Positions 25,769 through 33,658 of a stretch of 64,000 bases of DNA are shown here, piece after piece. The stretch spans positions 62,001-126,000 of the forward strand of contig JAFIGY010000022.1 of assembly GCA_017849435.1 (NCBI GenBank), given 5' to 3'. Under the pieces are notes generated by a model. That model made no database searches. It was not told where the DNA came from and saw only the letters and a program-made list of their open reading frames with translations. Made by a program: the position numbers and the translations under genes. The stretch comes from Chitinophaga niabensis (GTDB lineage: Bacteria; Bacteroidota; Bacteroidia; Chitinophagales; Chitinophagaceae). Positions within the stretch are counted from its first letter, which is position 1. Each line of letters starts with the position of its first letter.

Positions 25769-27049
25769 CTAATGCCCGCCTCCCTGAACAGGCGTTGCAG
25801 CTCCTTCTATCACTTTCGCCAGCTCCGGCTGCTCTTTCTTCTCACGGCTGAATATCTTGTGCAGGATGAAGATGCTGAACAGCATGCACACGGCGCCGAT
25901 CAGGAAATGGATGCCCGGGAAATAGAACGGTGCCTTGCTGGTGGTGAAATAAGCAAAAGTGCTGTTCATGATCAACGGCCCGATGATGGTGGTGAGGCTC
26001 ATCAGGCTGGTAAGTGACCCTTGCAGCTCTCCCTGTTGATTAGGCGGAACATGCCCCGCTATCACGGATTGCAACGCCGGACCGCATAAGCCACCGAGAC
26101 AGTAGGGGACCAGGAAGGCGAACATCATCCAGCCCTGTGTGGCAAAGGCAAAGAGTACAAGGCCCAATGTATAGAGGGAAAGGCCAAGGTAAATACTTTT
26201 TTCATTCCCAATCTTCGGGTTGACCACCCGCGTAAGGCCCGCTTGTACTGCACCAACGAGCACACCTACCACGGCCAGGGAAATGCCTATCATTTTTTCG
26301 TTCCAGTTAAAGCGGTAGGCAGTGAAGAAGTTCCAGTTCCCTTGTACAGACTGTGCACCCAGGTAGATCAGGAAAAAACTCACCGCCATTCCTCCGATCT
26401 CAGGATGCTTTGCCAGGAATTTCAGGGAGCCGAAAGCGTTGGCCCTCTTCCAGTCAAAGGGACGGCGATTTTCCCTGCTCAGGGATTCCGGGAGGAAAAA
26501 ATATCCGTAGAGACAGTTGATGAGGCAAAGTGCTGCGGCAGCGTAAAAAGGCGCCCTGATCCCCCAGTTCGCTAACAAAGCGCCGAGTGCCGGTCCCAGC
26601 ACAAACCCCAACCCGAATACGGCTCCGATCATACCGAAATTCTTGGTCCTGGAAGCTTCATCAGTACTTATATCCGCAATGTACGCGGCGGCCGTTGTAA
26701 AGCTGGCGCCTGTAATACCGGCAATGATACGCCCCAGGAACAACCATCCATAAGATGGAGCTAATGCCAGAATAATATAATCGATCCCGAAACCAAGCAA
26801 GGACAATAACAGAATAGGGCGTCGGCCATATTTATCGCTCAGGTTCCCGATAATAGGGGCGAAAAAAAACTGGGTAACAGCAAAAGCGAATAAAAGGTAA
26901 GAGCCATAAATGCTGGCCTCATTTACCGGGATGTGCTTCAATTCTACAATCAACTTTGCCATCACGGGAATGATCAATCCCCATCCCATTACATCGATCA
27001 ATAATGTCAAAAATATAAAGCTAAGCGCTGATTTCCTGGATGTTTGCAT
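25769..27049 (-). CDS. TCR/Tet-type MFS efflux transporter
   Basis: 426-residue inner-membrane pump of the DHA1 family close to tetracycline transporters: LTLLIDVMGWGLIIPVMAKLI at helix 1, motif A IIGNLSDKYGRRPILL, and motif C-like AVFGLGFVLGPALGALLA in helix 5. Twelve hydrophobic segments are visible. It ends with a polar tail with a terminal GGGH. Such genes are frequent in environmental Bacteroidota and need not confer tetracycline resistance. No TetR-type repressor is adjacent. Its 219-bp upstream region holds a pair of ACCGGT palindromes. Confidence 0.9.
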   Translation of the reverse strand: MQTSRKSALSFIFLTLLIDVMGWGLIIPVMAKLIVELKHIPVNEASIYGSYLLFAFAVTQFFFAPIIGNLSDKYGRRPILLLSLLGFGIDYIILALAPSYGWLFLGRIIAGITGASFTTAAAYIADISTDEASRTKNFGMIGAVFGLGFVLGPALGALLANWGIRAPFYAAAALCLINCLYGYFFLPESLSRENRRPFDWKRANAFGSLKFLAKHPEIGGMAVSFFLIYLGAQSVQGNWNFFTAYRFNWNEKMIGISLAVVGVLVGAVQAGLTRVVNPKIGNEKSIYLGLSLYTLGLVLFAFATQGWMMFAFLVPYCLGGLCGPALQSVIAGHVPPNQQGELQGSLTSLMSLTTIIGPLIMNSTFAYFTTSKAPFYFPGIHFLIGAVCMLFSIFILHKIFSREKKEQPELAKVIEGAATPVQGGGH

Positions 27050-27212
27050 AACAAGGGTTTAGAACTTGAAAAATTAGGTTTTTTCCTGGTAAAAAAAATT
27101 TGTTTGATGATACGAGGTGGGTACTCGTCACACAGTTTCACTTTAGATCCGGTGCAAAATTATTCCTGATTTTTACAAGTGCAAACAAGTCGGCGGCAGG
27201 TATCGGCAAATT

Positions 27213-27239
27213 ACCGGTAAAAGCAGGAGTTTTACCGGT
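27213..27239. promoter_or_regulatory. Paired ACCGGT palindromes
   Basis: Arms ACCGGTAAAA (27213-27222) and TTTTACCGGT (27230-27239) form a perfect 10-bp inverted repeat; each arm itself contains the palindrome ACCGGT, with centres 21 bp apart. Between the DUF4199 gene and the Tet-like MFS gene on the minus strand. No T-run follows, so an operator for the MFS gene is more likely than a terminator. Confidence 0.4.
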
Positions 27240-27268
27240 GAAAATGAGGCAGGCAGGCTTCCACTATT

Positions 27269-27769
27269 TCATCCCTGATTTTTGACGAAACCATGATGAC
27301 GTGATCTTAAAAAAGCAGCAATGATCGCAGTATAGATGGTCCCGAAAACAGGTCCGGCCAGGAATCCCTGCACAATAAAAGTCTTCAGGTTGAGCTGTCG
27401 GGATGCTTCATCCGCCGTCATTGCGCCGGAAGATACTGCGAATGCGATTGATCTTTCAAACAGGTCAGGGGAGATCAGCTGCGTGAACCAGGGATATACC
27501 GGCCCCAGTATCGTTACGAACAACGTCAGGAACAAGCCGCTGATCATTCCCTGCCTGTACGTCATTTGCCCGTTGTAGAACCGGAGCTTCTTCTCCCGGA
27601 TGGCCAGCGTATAAACGATCACGGAAGGAAGGATGATCAGGGTATTGAAGAGCGGGTTATAGGCGATATGTTCCGTATAGAAGCCGAACAGCTTCCCCAA
27701 CAGGGCCCAGGTTATCGACATCAATGTATAGATGAGCGCCCATTTTATTTCGATGGTCAGATTTTTCAT
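27269..27769 (-). CDS. DUF4199 membrane protein
   Basis: 166-residue inner-membrane protein with four hydrophobic helices: IKWALIYTLMSITWALLGKLFGF, NTLIILPSVIVYTLAI, MISGLFLTLFVTILGPVYPWF and FLAGPVFGTIYTAIIAAFL. The YNGQMTYRQGMISG loop is characteristic of DUF4199 proteins of Bacteroidota. Function unknown. It follows the VOC gene at 27778 by 8 nt, so the two are probably one transcription unit. Confidence 0.87.
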   Translation of the reverse strand: MKNLTIEIKWALIYTLMSITWALLGKLFGFYTEHIAYNPLFNTLIILPSVIVYTLAIREKKLRFYNGQMTYRQGMISGLFLTLFVTILGPVYPWFTQLISPDLFERSIAFAVSSGAMTADEASRQLNLKTFIVQGFLAGPVFGTIYTAIIAAFLRSRHHGFVKNQG

Positions 27770-27777
27770 GGCAGGGA

Positions 27778-28203
27778 TTATTGTTGAGCGGTGTTAAAGT
27801 TGATCATCCACTGAATGCCGTATTGATCCTTGCATATCCCGAACAGCTCGCTCCAGGATTCGCGGTTCATCGGCAGTATCACTTCTCCATTGGCTGACAG
27901 CGCATCGAATACCCGGTTTGCTTCGGATTCGTTATCCATCGAAATGCTGATGTAGAAGTTATTCCCGGCCTGTATTTCCTGGTTCCGGGAAGGGAGGATG
28001 TCTGTTCCCATGAGGGTGTTGCCGCCTACGGGCAATGAAACGTGCATGATCCTGCTACTTTCTTCCGGCTTCATTTTTTCGCTTCCCGGCATGTCGCTGT
28101 AGCGTATCAGCGAGGTGAAACTGCCGCCGAAAACGGATCTGTAAAAGGTAAACACAGCTTCGGTGTTTCCGGAAAAGTTCAGGTAAGTGTCCAGTCTAAG
28201 CAT
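27778..28203 (-). CDS. VOC / PhnB-like family protein
   Basis: 141-residue VOC-fold protein: LDTYLNFSGNTEAVFTFYRSVFGGSFTSLIRYSDMPG at the start and ICKDQYGIQWMINFN at the end, the PhnB-like DxxGxxWxI strand. Function unknown. The ATG at 28203 is chosen over the longer frame from 28245 because it starts the conserved strand. A -7 element TACTTTTG (minus, plus coordinates 28225-28232) lies 21 nt before it. Divergent from the second GlxA-type regulator, a likely controller. Confidence 0.88.
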   Translation of the reverse strand: MLRLDTYLNFSGNTEAVFTFYRSVFGGSFTSLIRYSDMPGSEKMKPEESSRIMHVSLPVGGNTLMGTDILPSRNQEIQAGNNFYISISMDNESEANRVFDALSANGEVILPMNRESWSELFGICKDQYGIQWMINFNTAQQ

Positions 28204-28224
28204 AAAAAAGGTTTTGATAGACTG

Positions 28225-28310
28225 CAAAAGTAGTCGCGATTGCACTCCTAAAGTAGGGGTGTGACGACAATATCAGGGGGGAAACGCGACAACGGAAAGC
28301 GGTACCTTCG
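28225..28310. promoter_or_regulatory. Divergent promoters of VOC and GlxA genes with repeat elements
   Basis: The minus-strand -7 element is TACTTTTG (28225-28232) for the VOC gene; the plus-strand TACCTTCG (28303-28310) is a one-mismatch -7 for the GlxA gene, only 4 nt before its ATG. CGACAA occurs at 28265-28270 and 28287-28292 (22-bp period) and GTCGCG/CGCGAC form an inverted pair (28233-28238, 28285-28290). AraC-type regulators often bind direct repeats of this spacing. Confidence 0.4.
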
Positions 28311-28314
28311 CATC

Positions 28315-29277
28315 ATGAAACGGATATCCATCATCGTACCCGAGAACGGCGTATCTGCCAGCATTACAGATGCCCGGAGGTTCTTTTCGTTCGCCAACAG
28401 TTTCCTGCAGGAAGAAACTTTCCATGTACAGCTGGTAGGGTTCAGGAAGGAGATATTGCTGGATGATGGCGTGGTATCCATCAGGGTGGACAAAACCCTG
28501 GAATCCTCAGGCCCCAGCAACCTGATTATTGTCCCGGCCATTTCCGGGGATGTGCTGACTGCCACGCAGTTGAACAGGCATTATTATCCCTGGCTGATCC
28601 GTCAGTATAAGGAAGGAGCGGAAATCGCCAGTTTTTGTGTGGGCGCATTTATCGTTGCCGCCACCGGTCTGCTGAACGGCAAGCTTTGCGCCACACATTG
28701 GATGTACGCCAACGAATTCAGGAGCTATTATCCGGATGTAATGGTGGTGGATGACAAGATCATCAACGAGCAGAACGGTATTTTCTCCAGCGGAGGAGGA
28801 ACATCCTATTGGAACCTGCTGCTGTACCTGCTGGAGAAGTATACGAACAGGCAGGCAGTGATCGCTGCTACAAAATATTTTCTGCTGGACATTGAGCGGC
28901 ATAGCCAGGCTGCGTTCATGATCTTCAAGGGACAGAAAGAGCATGATGATGCGCTGGTGAAGCAAGTGCAGCTGTATATTGAAAAGCGATACAAAGAGAA
29001 AATCCATATCGAAGAAATGGCCGCACAGTTCTCCATCGTAAGGCGTACGCTGGAAAGAAGGTTTATTCGTTCCACAAAGAATTCGATCGCGGAATATATC
29101 CAGCGGATCAAGATCGAAGCGGCCAAGAAAGAAATAGAGACGGGGCGTAAGACGATCCAGGAGATCATGTACGAAATGGGTTATTCCGATATGAAAACCT
29201 TCCGGGACCTGTTTTACCGGATAACCGGACTAACGCCTGTGGATTACCGTAAAAAGTATGGCAGAAGGGATGCCTGA
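28315..29277 (+). CDS. GlxA-type transcriptional regulator (DJ-1/PfpI + AraC)
   Basis: 320-residue paralogue of the regulator at 19273-20262. DJ-1/PfpI-like domain at residues 1-175 with the elbow EIASFCVGAFIVAATGLLNG, then the AraC domain at about 215-315 (MAAQFSIVRRTLERRFIRSTKNSIAEYIQRIKIEAAKK ... EIMYEMGYSDMKTFRDLFYRITGLTPVDYRKKYG). The frame opens at 28261, but the ATG at 28315 starts the conserved first strand ISIIVPENGV. Probably regulates the divergent VOC-DUF4199 unit and itself. The leader would be very short if the -7-like element at 28303 is used. Confidence 0.92.
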   Translation: MKRISIIVPENGVSASITDARRFFSFANSFLQEETFHVQLVGFRKEILLDDGVVSIRVDKTLESSGPSNLIIVPAISGDVLTATQLNRHYYPWLIRQYKEGAEIASFCVGAFIVAATGLLNGKLCATHWMYANEFRSYYPDVMVVDDKIINEQNGIFSSGGGTSYWNLLLYLLEKYTNRQAVIAATKYFLLDIERHSQAAFMIFKGQKEHDDALVKQVQLYIEKRYKEKIHIEEMAAQFSIVRRTLERRFIRSTKNSIAEYIQRIKIEAAKKEIETGRKTIQEIMYEMGYSDMKTFRDLFYRITGLTPVDYRKKYGRRDA

Positions 29278-29282
29278 TATCC

Positions 29283-29773
29283 TCAGAACCGCATGGCAGC
29301 CCTGATGAAGGGATCGTAACGGAGCAGGTAATTCATGTTGATGAGATCCCTCACGTCAAAAGGCACTTCGTACTCTACGCGATCATGCATCAGGTCAGCC
29401 GGTTTCTTCACGCCGGTGGTTTCAATGGATGGTGCAATACGGTATGGCAGCTGCGTATGCGGCAGTTTGAAGAGGAGCGGAGCAAAGCCCACACCGAGGA
29501 AATATCCTGTATTCCTGCCGATGGAATGGAAATTATCATCTTTCCTCGCATTGGGGACGATCATAGCGCTGCCCGTGCTGGAATAGTGATGTTCGAAAAG
29601 TACAATAACGGGACCGGTGTAACGAAGCGAGGCATCAGAAGGTTCCAGTTCAGCGTGTCAAGGTCTTCATACATTTGCTTTTTAGTGAGCGTAAGGGATT
29701 GGGAGAAGGCGTGTTTCGCAGGGGTAAGCAGGATAATGGCGAGGAAGAAGAGCGCTGTCTTACAAAGCTTCAT
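29283..29773 (-). pseudogene. Frameshifted small exported protein gene
   Basis: The N-terminal piece (29773-29561, 70 codons) has a good signal peptide (LCKTALFFLAIILLTPAKHAFS, then QSLTLTKKQMYEDLDTL). The second frame, already open from about 29680, reads LRYTGPVIVLFEHHYSSTGSAM and continues through 29564-29283. Together they would give one exported protein of about 160 residues, so a single 1-nt shift around 29655-29680 breaks the gene. The intact protein is not one I recognise. Alternatives are a sequencing error or two overlapping genes; the second is less likely because the second frame makes sensible protein well before its first ATG. Confidence 0.6.
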
Positions 29774-29873
29774 GCAGTTATGAAATTTAGTCTCAAAACG
29801 TAATGATAATGCAAATATTTTAACTGAAGACAGGATTCAGGGTCAGGAAAACCTGACTTCCGGGAGCATCTGA

Positions 29874-30452
29874 TCAATTTCCCTTCTTCGCAGTATCCTT
29901 ACCGGACGATATCCTGTAATCATCATCGGAAATACCTTTCACGCCCTTCGGTTTCTTTGGGGCAGGGGCAATGCTGATAGAATCATGATATGGAACCCCA
30001 TATATCCGCAATGCCGGTGAATCCTTTTTTATAACGGGCGTGCTTTGCCGAAAAGCGGAATCCGGATGTGCGATCTCATTCAAATTTAACGCCGGTGTAT
30101 CTTTTTTAACAGGGAGCGGGGAGAAGGGTATCTCCTTCTTTTTAGCAGGATAGACCTGCCTGTTACTGTCTTTGACAGGCGCCGGCTCCGCTTTAACCGG
30201 AACGGTTTCCCGGGGCGCTGTATGATCCTTATGGCTGAAATGCCACCACAGGAAGGTGACCGCAATTATCACTCCGGCAAAGCCGAACCAGCCTTTACCG
30301 CTAAACCGGGACGAAGGTTTCTTCGCCGGCATATCGGTAGCCACATCCAGCTGCGCTTCGATGCCAGCCCAGATACTGTCGGACATGTCCGGCACAGGAA
30401 CCTGATCCAGCTTCGCTGCTATTAATTGCTCATATGGAGTGGTGTTATTCAC
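29874..30452 (-). CDS. Putative anti-sigma factor (single-pass membrane protein)
   Basis: 192-residue membrane protein following an ECF sigma gene. I choose the GTG at 30452: it overlaps the sigma stop codon by 4 nt (GTGA) and starts NNTTPYEQLIAAKLDQVPVPDMSDSIWAGIEAQLD, the conserved N-terminus of this Chitinophagaceae family. The frame itself is open further to 30512. One membrane helix lies at residues about 54-72 (GWFGFAGVIIAVTFLWWHF). The rest is a Pro/Lys-rich extracytoplasmic tail with repeated VKKDTPAL/IKKDSPAL motifs. No zinc (ZAS) motif is seen, so the anti-sigma role rests on context. Confidence 0.7.
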   Translation of the reverse strand: MNNTTPYEQLIAAKLDQVPVPDMSDSIWAGIEAQLDVATDMPAKKPSSRFSGKGWFGFAGVIIAVTFLWWHFSHKDHTAPRETVPVKAEPAPVKDSNRQVYPAKKKEIPFSPLPVKKDTPALNLNEIAHPDSAFRQSTPVIKKDSPALRIYGVPYHDSISIAPAPKKPKGVKGISDDDYRISSGKDTAKKGN

Positions 30453-30985
30453 TGGTTTTGTATAGCGGTTATTTTTTGTTGAAGGATCTTCCTTGCCTCG
30501 CTTAAATGCCATTTGCTGGTACCCTCGCTGATGTTCAATTGCCCCGCGATTTCTTTATGGGTATAGCCGTCAATGGCATATAGTACAAATACGGCGTGTG
30601 TGGCCGGGGGGAGTTGCCTGACCAGTTGCAGGATGGCGGCTGCATCTGTTTTCTCGATAACACTGTTGTTGACAAATGGCTCTTCCGCCGCACCCGACTC
30701 CAGGCTGGTAAAGCGGCTTCGCTGTTTGATGTGGTCCAGCGATTCGTTGATAATGATCTTTTTCAACCAGCCATGGAAGTTCCCTTTCGTTTCATCAAAG
30801 GAGTGAATGCTTCTGAACATCTTCACAAAGGCGTGACCAAGGATGTCTGCCGCCTCATGCTCATCGGCAGCATAGCGCAGGGCAATGGTCATAGCAAAGC
30901 CGTAAAGCAGCCGGTATAGCTGCTCCTGTGCTTTTCTGCCGCCGTTACGGCAATCCCTGATAATGCTATGTAGATCCTGTTCCAG
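30449..30985 (-). CDS. ECF-type RNA polymerase sigma-70 factor, non-canonical start
   Basis: Sigma factor of about 178 residues. Region 2 reads RKAQEQLYRLLYGFAMTIALRYAADEHEAADILGHAFVKMF and NFHGWLKKIIINESLDHIKQ; region 4 reads QLPPATHAVFVLYAIDGYTHKEIAGQLNISEGTSKWHLSEARKIL, an intact helix-turn-helix. The first in-frame ATG (30892) is inside region 2, so the gene must start earlier, yet the open frame upstream (stop TAG at 30991-30989) has no ATG, GTG or TTG. CTG at 30985 is the best candidate and yields LEQDLHSIIRDCRNGGRKAQE, a normal N-terminus. It lies 23 nt after a lipoprotein gene and overlaps its putative anti-sigma gene. Confidence 0.82.
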   Translation of the reverse strand: MEQDLHSIIRDCRNGGRKAQEQLYRLLYGFAMTIALRYAADEHEAADILGHAFVKMFRSIHSFDETKGNFHGWLKKIIINESLDHIKQRSRFTSLESGAAEEPFVNNSVIEKTDAAAILQLVRQLPPATHAVFVLYAIDGYTHKEIAGQLNISEGTSKWHLSEARKILQQKITAIQNQ

Positions 30986-31008
30986 CCTCTAAATGCTTGT
31001 GTGTTTTA

Positions 31009-31839
31009 TTACCATTGGGCATTGCGCACTTTTCTTGCGAAGATTGCCGTTGCGATAGCGCTGACGTTTAGTTTCTCTGCAGGGTCCAGTTCGTTGTAGA
31101 ACCAGATATTCCGGTTGATCATGTCAATAATGGCGATCACTCCGCCCGGCGTGCTTAATTCATACCCGGAAAGCAGTTTGACTGGCAGTCGTCTTATCTT
31201 TCCATCCGGCGATTCCGTTTTTTGAATGCTTAGCGCTTTTATGTAGATAGTATCGATGCCATTTGTGGCCAGTCCGTTATCTTCCTTCCTGATATAGGTG
31301 AAAGGGTTTTTATCGTTCTCTGCTTCCCTGTCATATATATTCGTCATTAACAGCTCCCAGTGCCTGCTTTCCTGCGCAGTGTCCACACGAATGAATGCGG
31401 AGAATACATACTTGTATTGCTGCAGTATGTCTAAGCCGGGGAAAGGGTTTTTCTCATTCACTATCTCATACTCATGTTTTTTTGTTACTTCATTTTCATG
31501 TGCATATACTTCTACCATGTTCTTCCCGTCTGTGATCGCGTAACGGAATTTTGCTTTCTCCTTTCTGACCGTTTCGCTTTTCTGAATGCCGATCTGGTTC
31601 CACAGCAGGTTTTCCAGGATAAATCCGCGACCCCATCCGGGATAAACGACATGTATGCCTCTTTTGATTTTCGATGTGGTAAAATTGCTGAACGACATCC
31701 TGTTGCCTCTCGCACCGTTCACATGCTGCATGGTGGCCTGTTGCCTGAATGTTTCGGGTATGGTCAGTTTTATGGAAGATCCGCAGCCCACTAACCCCAT
31801 CGCCCCCATCATGATCATTACAATGTTCTTCATCCGCAT
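31009..31839 (-). CDS. Hypothetical lipoprotein
   Basis: About 276-residue lipoprotein of unknown function. The signal segment MKNIVMIMMGAMGLVGC ends in a lipobox (LVGC) followed by GSS. ATGs at 31854, 31839 and 31833 are all in frame; 31839 adds a basic residue before the hydrophobic stretch. The mature part is mixed alpha/beta with no motif I recognise; its C-terminal half (IDTIYIKALSIQKTES ... VIAIIDMINRNIWFYNELDPAEKLNVSAIATAIFAR) looks globular. It ends 23 nt before the ECF sigma gene and could be co-transcribed with it. Divergent from a lipocalin-like gene. Confidence 0.75.
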   Translation of the reverse strand: MRMKNIVMIMMGAMGLVGCGSSIKLTIPETFRQQATMQHVNGARGNRMSFSNFTTSKIKRGIHVVYPGWGRGFILENLLWNQIGIQKSETVRKEKAKFRYAITDGKNMVEVYAHENEVTKKHEYEIVNEKNPFPGLDILQQYKYVFSAFIRVDTAQESRHWELLMTNIYDREAENDKNPFTYIRKEDNGLATNGIDTIYIKALSIQKTESPDGKIRRLPVKLLSGYELSTPGGVIAIIDMINRNIWFYNELDPAEKLNVSAIATAIFARKVRNAQW

Positions 31840-31890
31840 ACTTTGATAACACAATTTATTCTTTTATATGCTATACCCGCTTTTTTACCC

Positions 31891-31942
31891 GAAGGTTGGG
31901 TACCCCGAAAAAAAAATTTCTTTTGATCCTGCCCCAACCTTC
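31891..31942. promoter_or_regulatory. 10-bp inverted repeat in divergent lipoprotein promoter region
   Basis: GAAGGTTGGG (31891-31900) and CCCAACCTTC (31933-31942) are perfect complements around a 32-bp spacer holding an A9 tract. The centre lies 77 bp from one start codon and 63 bp from the other. No terminator function is likely, as no gene ends here. Confidence 0.45.
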
Positions 31943-31979
31943 CCTGACCCTGCGAGGGTATTACTGTCAAAACACCCTT

Positions 31980-32423
31980 ATGAAAAGAATGACAATGAAA
32001 TGGACTTTTATGGCACTGACAGCAGGTATGATCTTTTTTTCCTGCAGGAAAGAGAAAAGCGATGCATCCGGATGTAGTATCAGTATGGCGGGCCTTTCCG
32101 GCTCCTATAAACTGACGGCGCTGCAATACAAACCGAGCGCAACTGCTGCGCCACTGGATTATCTCGCAACTATGGAAGCCTGTGAAAAAGATGATATCCT
32201 CATCCTGCAAAGCAATGGTACCTATAATTACAACGATGCCGGCACCATCTGCACCCCGAACGGAACAGACCACGGTACCTGGAGCCTCAGCGGCAAAACC
32301 CTCACCAGCGACGGGAAATTAAACGGCACCATCGCCAGTTACGATTGCAAAACACTGGTGTATTACGTGGAGAATGCATTAGTGGCAGGGGACAGGCTGA
32401 CGTTTACGATGGTGAAGCAATAG
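31980..32423 (+). CDS. Lipocalin-like lipoprotein
   Basis: 147-residue lipoprotein: MKRMTMKWTFMALTAGMIFFSCRKEK has a Bacteroidota-style lipobox (FFSC). The mature domain (LSGSYKLTALQYKP ... DDILILQSNGTYNYNDAGTICTPNGTDHGTWSLSGKTLTSDG) follows the lipocalin-like pattern of Bacteroidota, in which GxW-type strands are followed by D-x-G-x-W-x-L. Ligand unknown. The frame is open from 31896, but the ATG at 31980 begins the signal peptide. A GH10 gene follows 42 nt later on the same strand. Confidence 0.8.
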   Translation: MKRMTMKWTFMALTAGMIFFSCRKEKSDASGCSISMAGLSGSYKLTALQYKPSATAAPLDYLATMEACEKDDILILQSNGTYNYNDAGTICTPNGTDHGTWSLSGKTLTSDGKLNGTIASYDCKTLVYYVENALVAGDRLTFTMVKQ

Positions 32424-32465
32424 CCATATGTGAGATCCCGGGGAAAATTGCCTATTTTAATCGGG

Positions 32466-33542
32466 ATGAAAGTACAAATAAGGGCTTACGTACCCCTGAT
32501 CACGACAATTTTATTGTTCAGCGATTGTAGCACAATAAAGAACACCGCGGGTGGAGGAGTTCCCTCGTTAAAGGAGACCTACAAAAATGATTTTTTGATA
32601 GGAGCGGCGCTGGGTGCGCGTTATATCCAGCGTTCCGATCTGCGGGCGGATTCCCTGATAAAGCGGCAGTTTAACGCGGCCACGCCGGAGAATGTCATGA
32701 AAGCCGGGATCATCCACCCCGGATGGAACACTTATCGTTTTGAACTCGCTGATCAATTGGTAGAGTACGGGCGGCAGAACAATATCAGGATCAACGCCCA
32801 TACGCTGATATGGCACAACCAGTTGCCGGGTTTTCTCAGGAATATGGAGGATGCGGACAGTGTGAGGGCGTTCTTTGAAAGCCACATCAGCACCGTGGCT
32901 TCCAGGTACGATGGTAAGGTTTATTCCTGGGATGTTGTGAATGAAGCATTGAATGAAGACGGTACCCTGCGTAATTCTATTTTTCTTCAAAAACTCGGTC
33001 CCGCTTATGTTACGGAAGCTTTCCGGCTGGCCGGGAAGGCGGCTCCTCATACGGAACTCTATTACAATGATTACGGCATCGAAAATCCCCGGAAGAGAGC
33101 GGGCGCTGTGGCACTGGTGAAGAAAATACAGGCAGCCGGGATCCGGATCGACGGCATCGGTATACAGGGGCATTGGCAGCTGGGGAAAGTACCTTACAAG
33201 AACATTGAGGAAAGTATAAGGGTATTTTCGGGTCTGGGGATCAGGGTGATGATCACGGAGCTGGACCTGTCCGTATTGCCAGAACATGCTGCTGATCCCT
33301 ATCCCCACGGCCTCCCTGATTCCGTACAGAACAATCTTGCCAGGGAATATGAAACGCTGTTCAGGTTATTCCTGCAATACAGGAAACAGATCAGTCGCGT
33401 TACTTTCTGGGGCGTAGAGGATGGCCACAGCTGGCTGAATGACTGGCCCGTGAAGGGGCGTACCAATTATCCTCTGCTGTTTGACAGGAATGATGTGCCG
33501 AAGAAAGCTTTTTACAGTGTGATCGATGCCGGGAAAAAATAA
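32466..33542 (+). CDS. Endo-1,4-beta-xylanase, glycoside hydrolase family 10
   Basis: 358-residue exported GH10 enzyme hydrolysing internal xylan bonds. The acid/base Glu160 lies in WDVVNEALNE and the nucleophile Glu265 in MITELDLS, both canonical; INAHTLIWHNQLPGFL is the conserved substrate-binding strand. The signal segment (AYVPLITTILLFSDC) ends at a Cys with Asp at -1, an unusual lipobox, so surface anchoring is uncertain. The frame starts at 32430 but the ATG at 32466 fits the signal. No SusC/SusD or other polysaccharide genes surround it, so it is not part of a visible utilisation locus. Confidence 0.93.
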   Translation: MKVQIRAYVPLITTILLFSDCSTIKNTAGGGVPSLKETYKNDFLIGAALGARYIQRSDLRADSLIKRQFNAATPENVMKAGIIHPGWNTYRFELADQLVEYGRQNNIRINAHTLIWHNQLPGFLRNMEDADSVRAFFESHISTVASRYDGKVYSWDVVNEALNEDGTLRNSIFLQKLGPAYVTEAFRLAGKAAPHTELYYNDYGIENPRKRAGAVALVKKIQAAGIRIDGIGIQGHWQLGKVPYKNIEESIRVFSGLGIRVMITELDLSVLPEHAADPYPHGLPDSVQNNLAREYETLFRLFLQYRKQISRVTFWGVEDGHSWLNDWPVKGRTNYPLLFDRNDVPKKAFYSVIDAGKK

Positions 33543-33576
33543 CTGCAGGGTGCGGGTATCATGCATATAAAACAGA

Positions 33577-33610
33577 TACCGCCTGACAGACATGCTTGTC
33601 ATCGGCGGTA
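33577..33610 (-). terminator. Terminator between xylanase and SRPBCC genes
   Basis: TACCGCC (33577-33583) pairs with GGCGGTA (33604-33610) and TGACA (33584-33588) with TGTCA (33597-33601), with a 2-nt bulge and 8-nt loop. Read on the minus strand it is followed by TCTGTTTTATAT, so it most likely ends the ArsR-SRPBCC transcript; it may also act on the convergent xylanase mRNA. Confidence 0.7.
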
Positions 33611-33658
33611 AGCTGTTTAAAATAGAAAGTATCGATGCACAGTGGCGGCCGTAATAAC

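Noticed and set aside
25769-27049. Calling the Tet-like MFS gene a tetracycline-resistance gene
   Set aside because: Family membership alone does not show drug specificity, and no TetR repressor or mobile-element context is present.
29841-29858. Hairpin GTCAGG-AAAA-CCTGAC after the putative anti-sigma gene
   Set aside because: Only 6 bp and no T-run on either strand; too weak to call a terminator.
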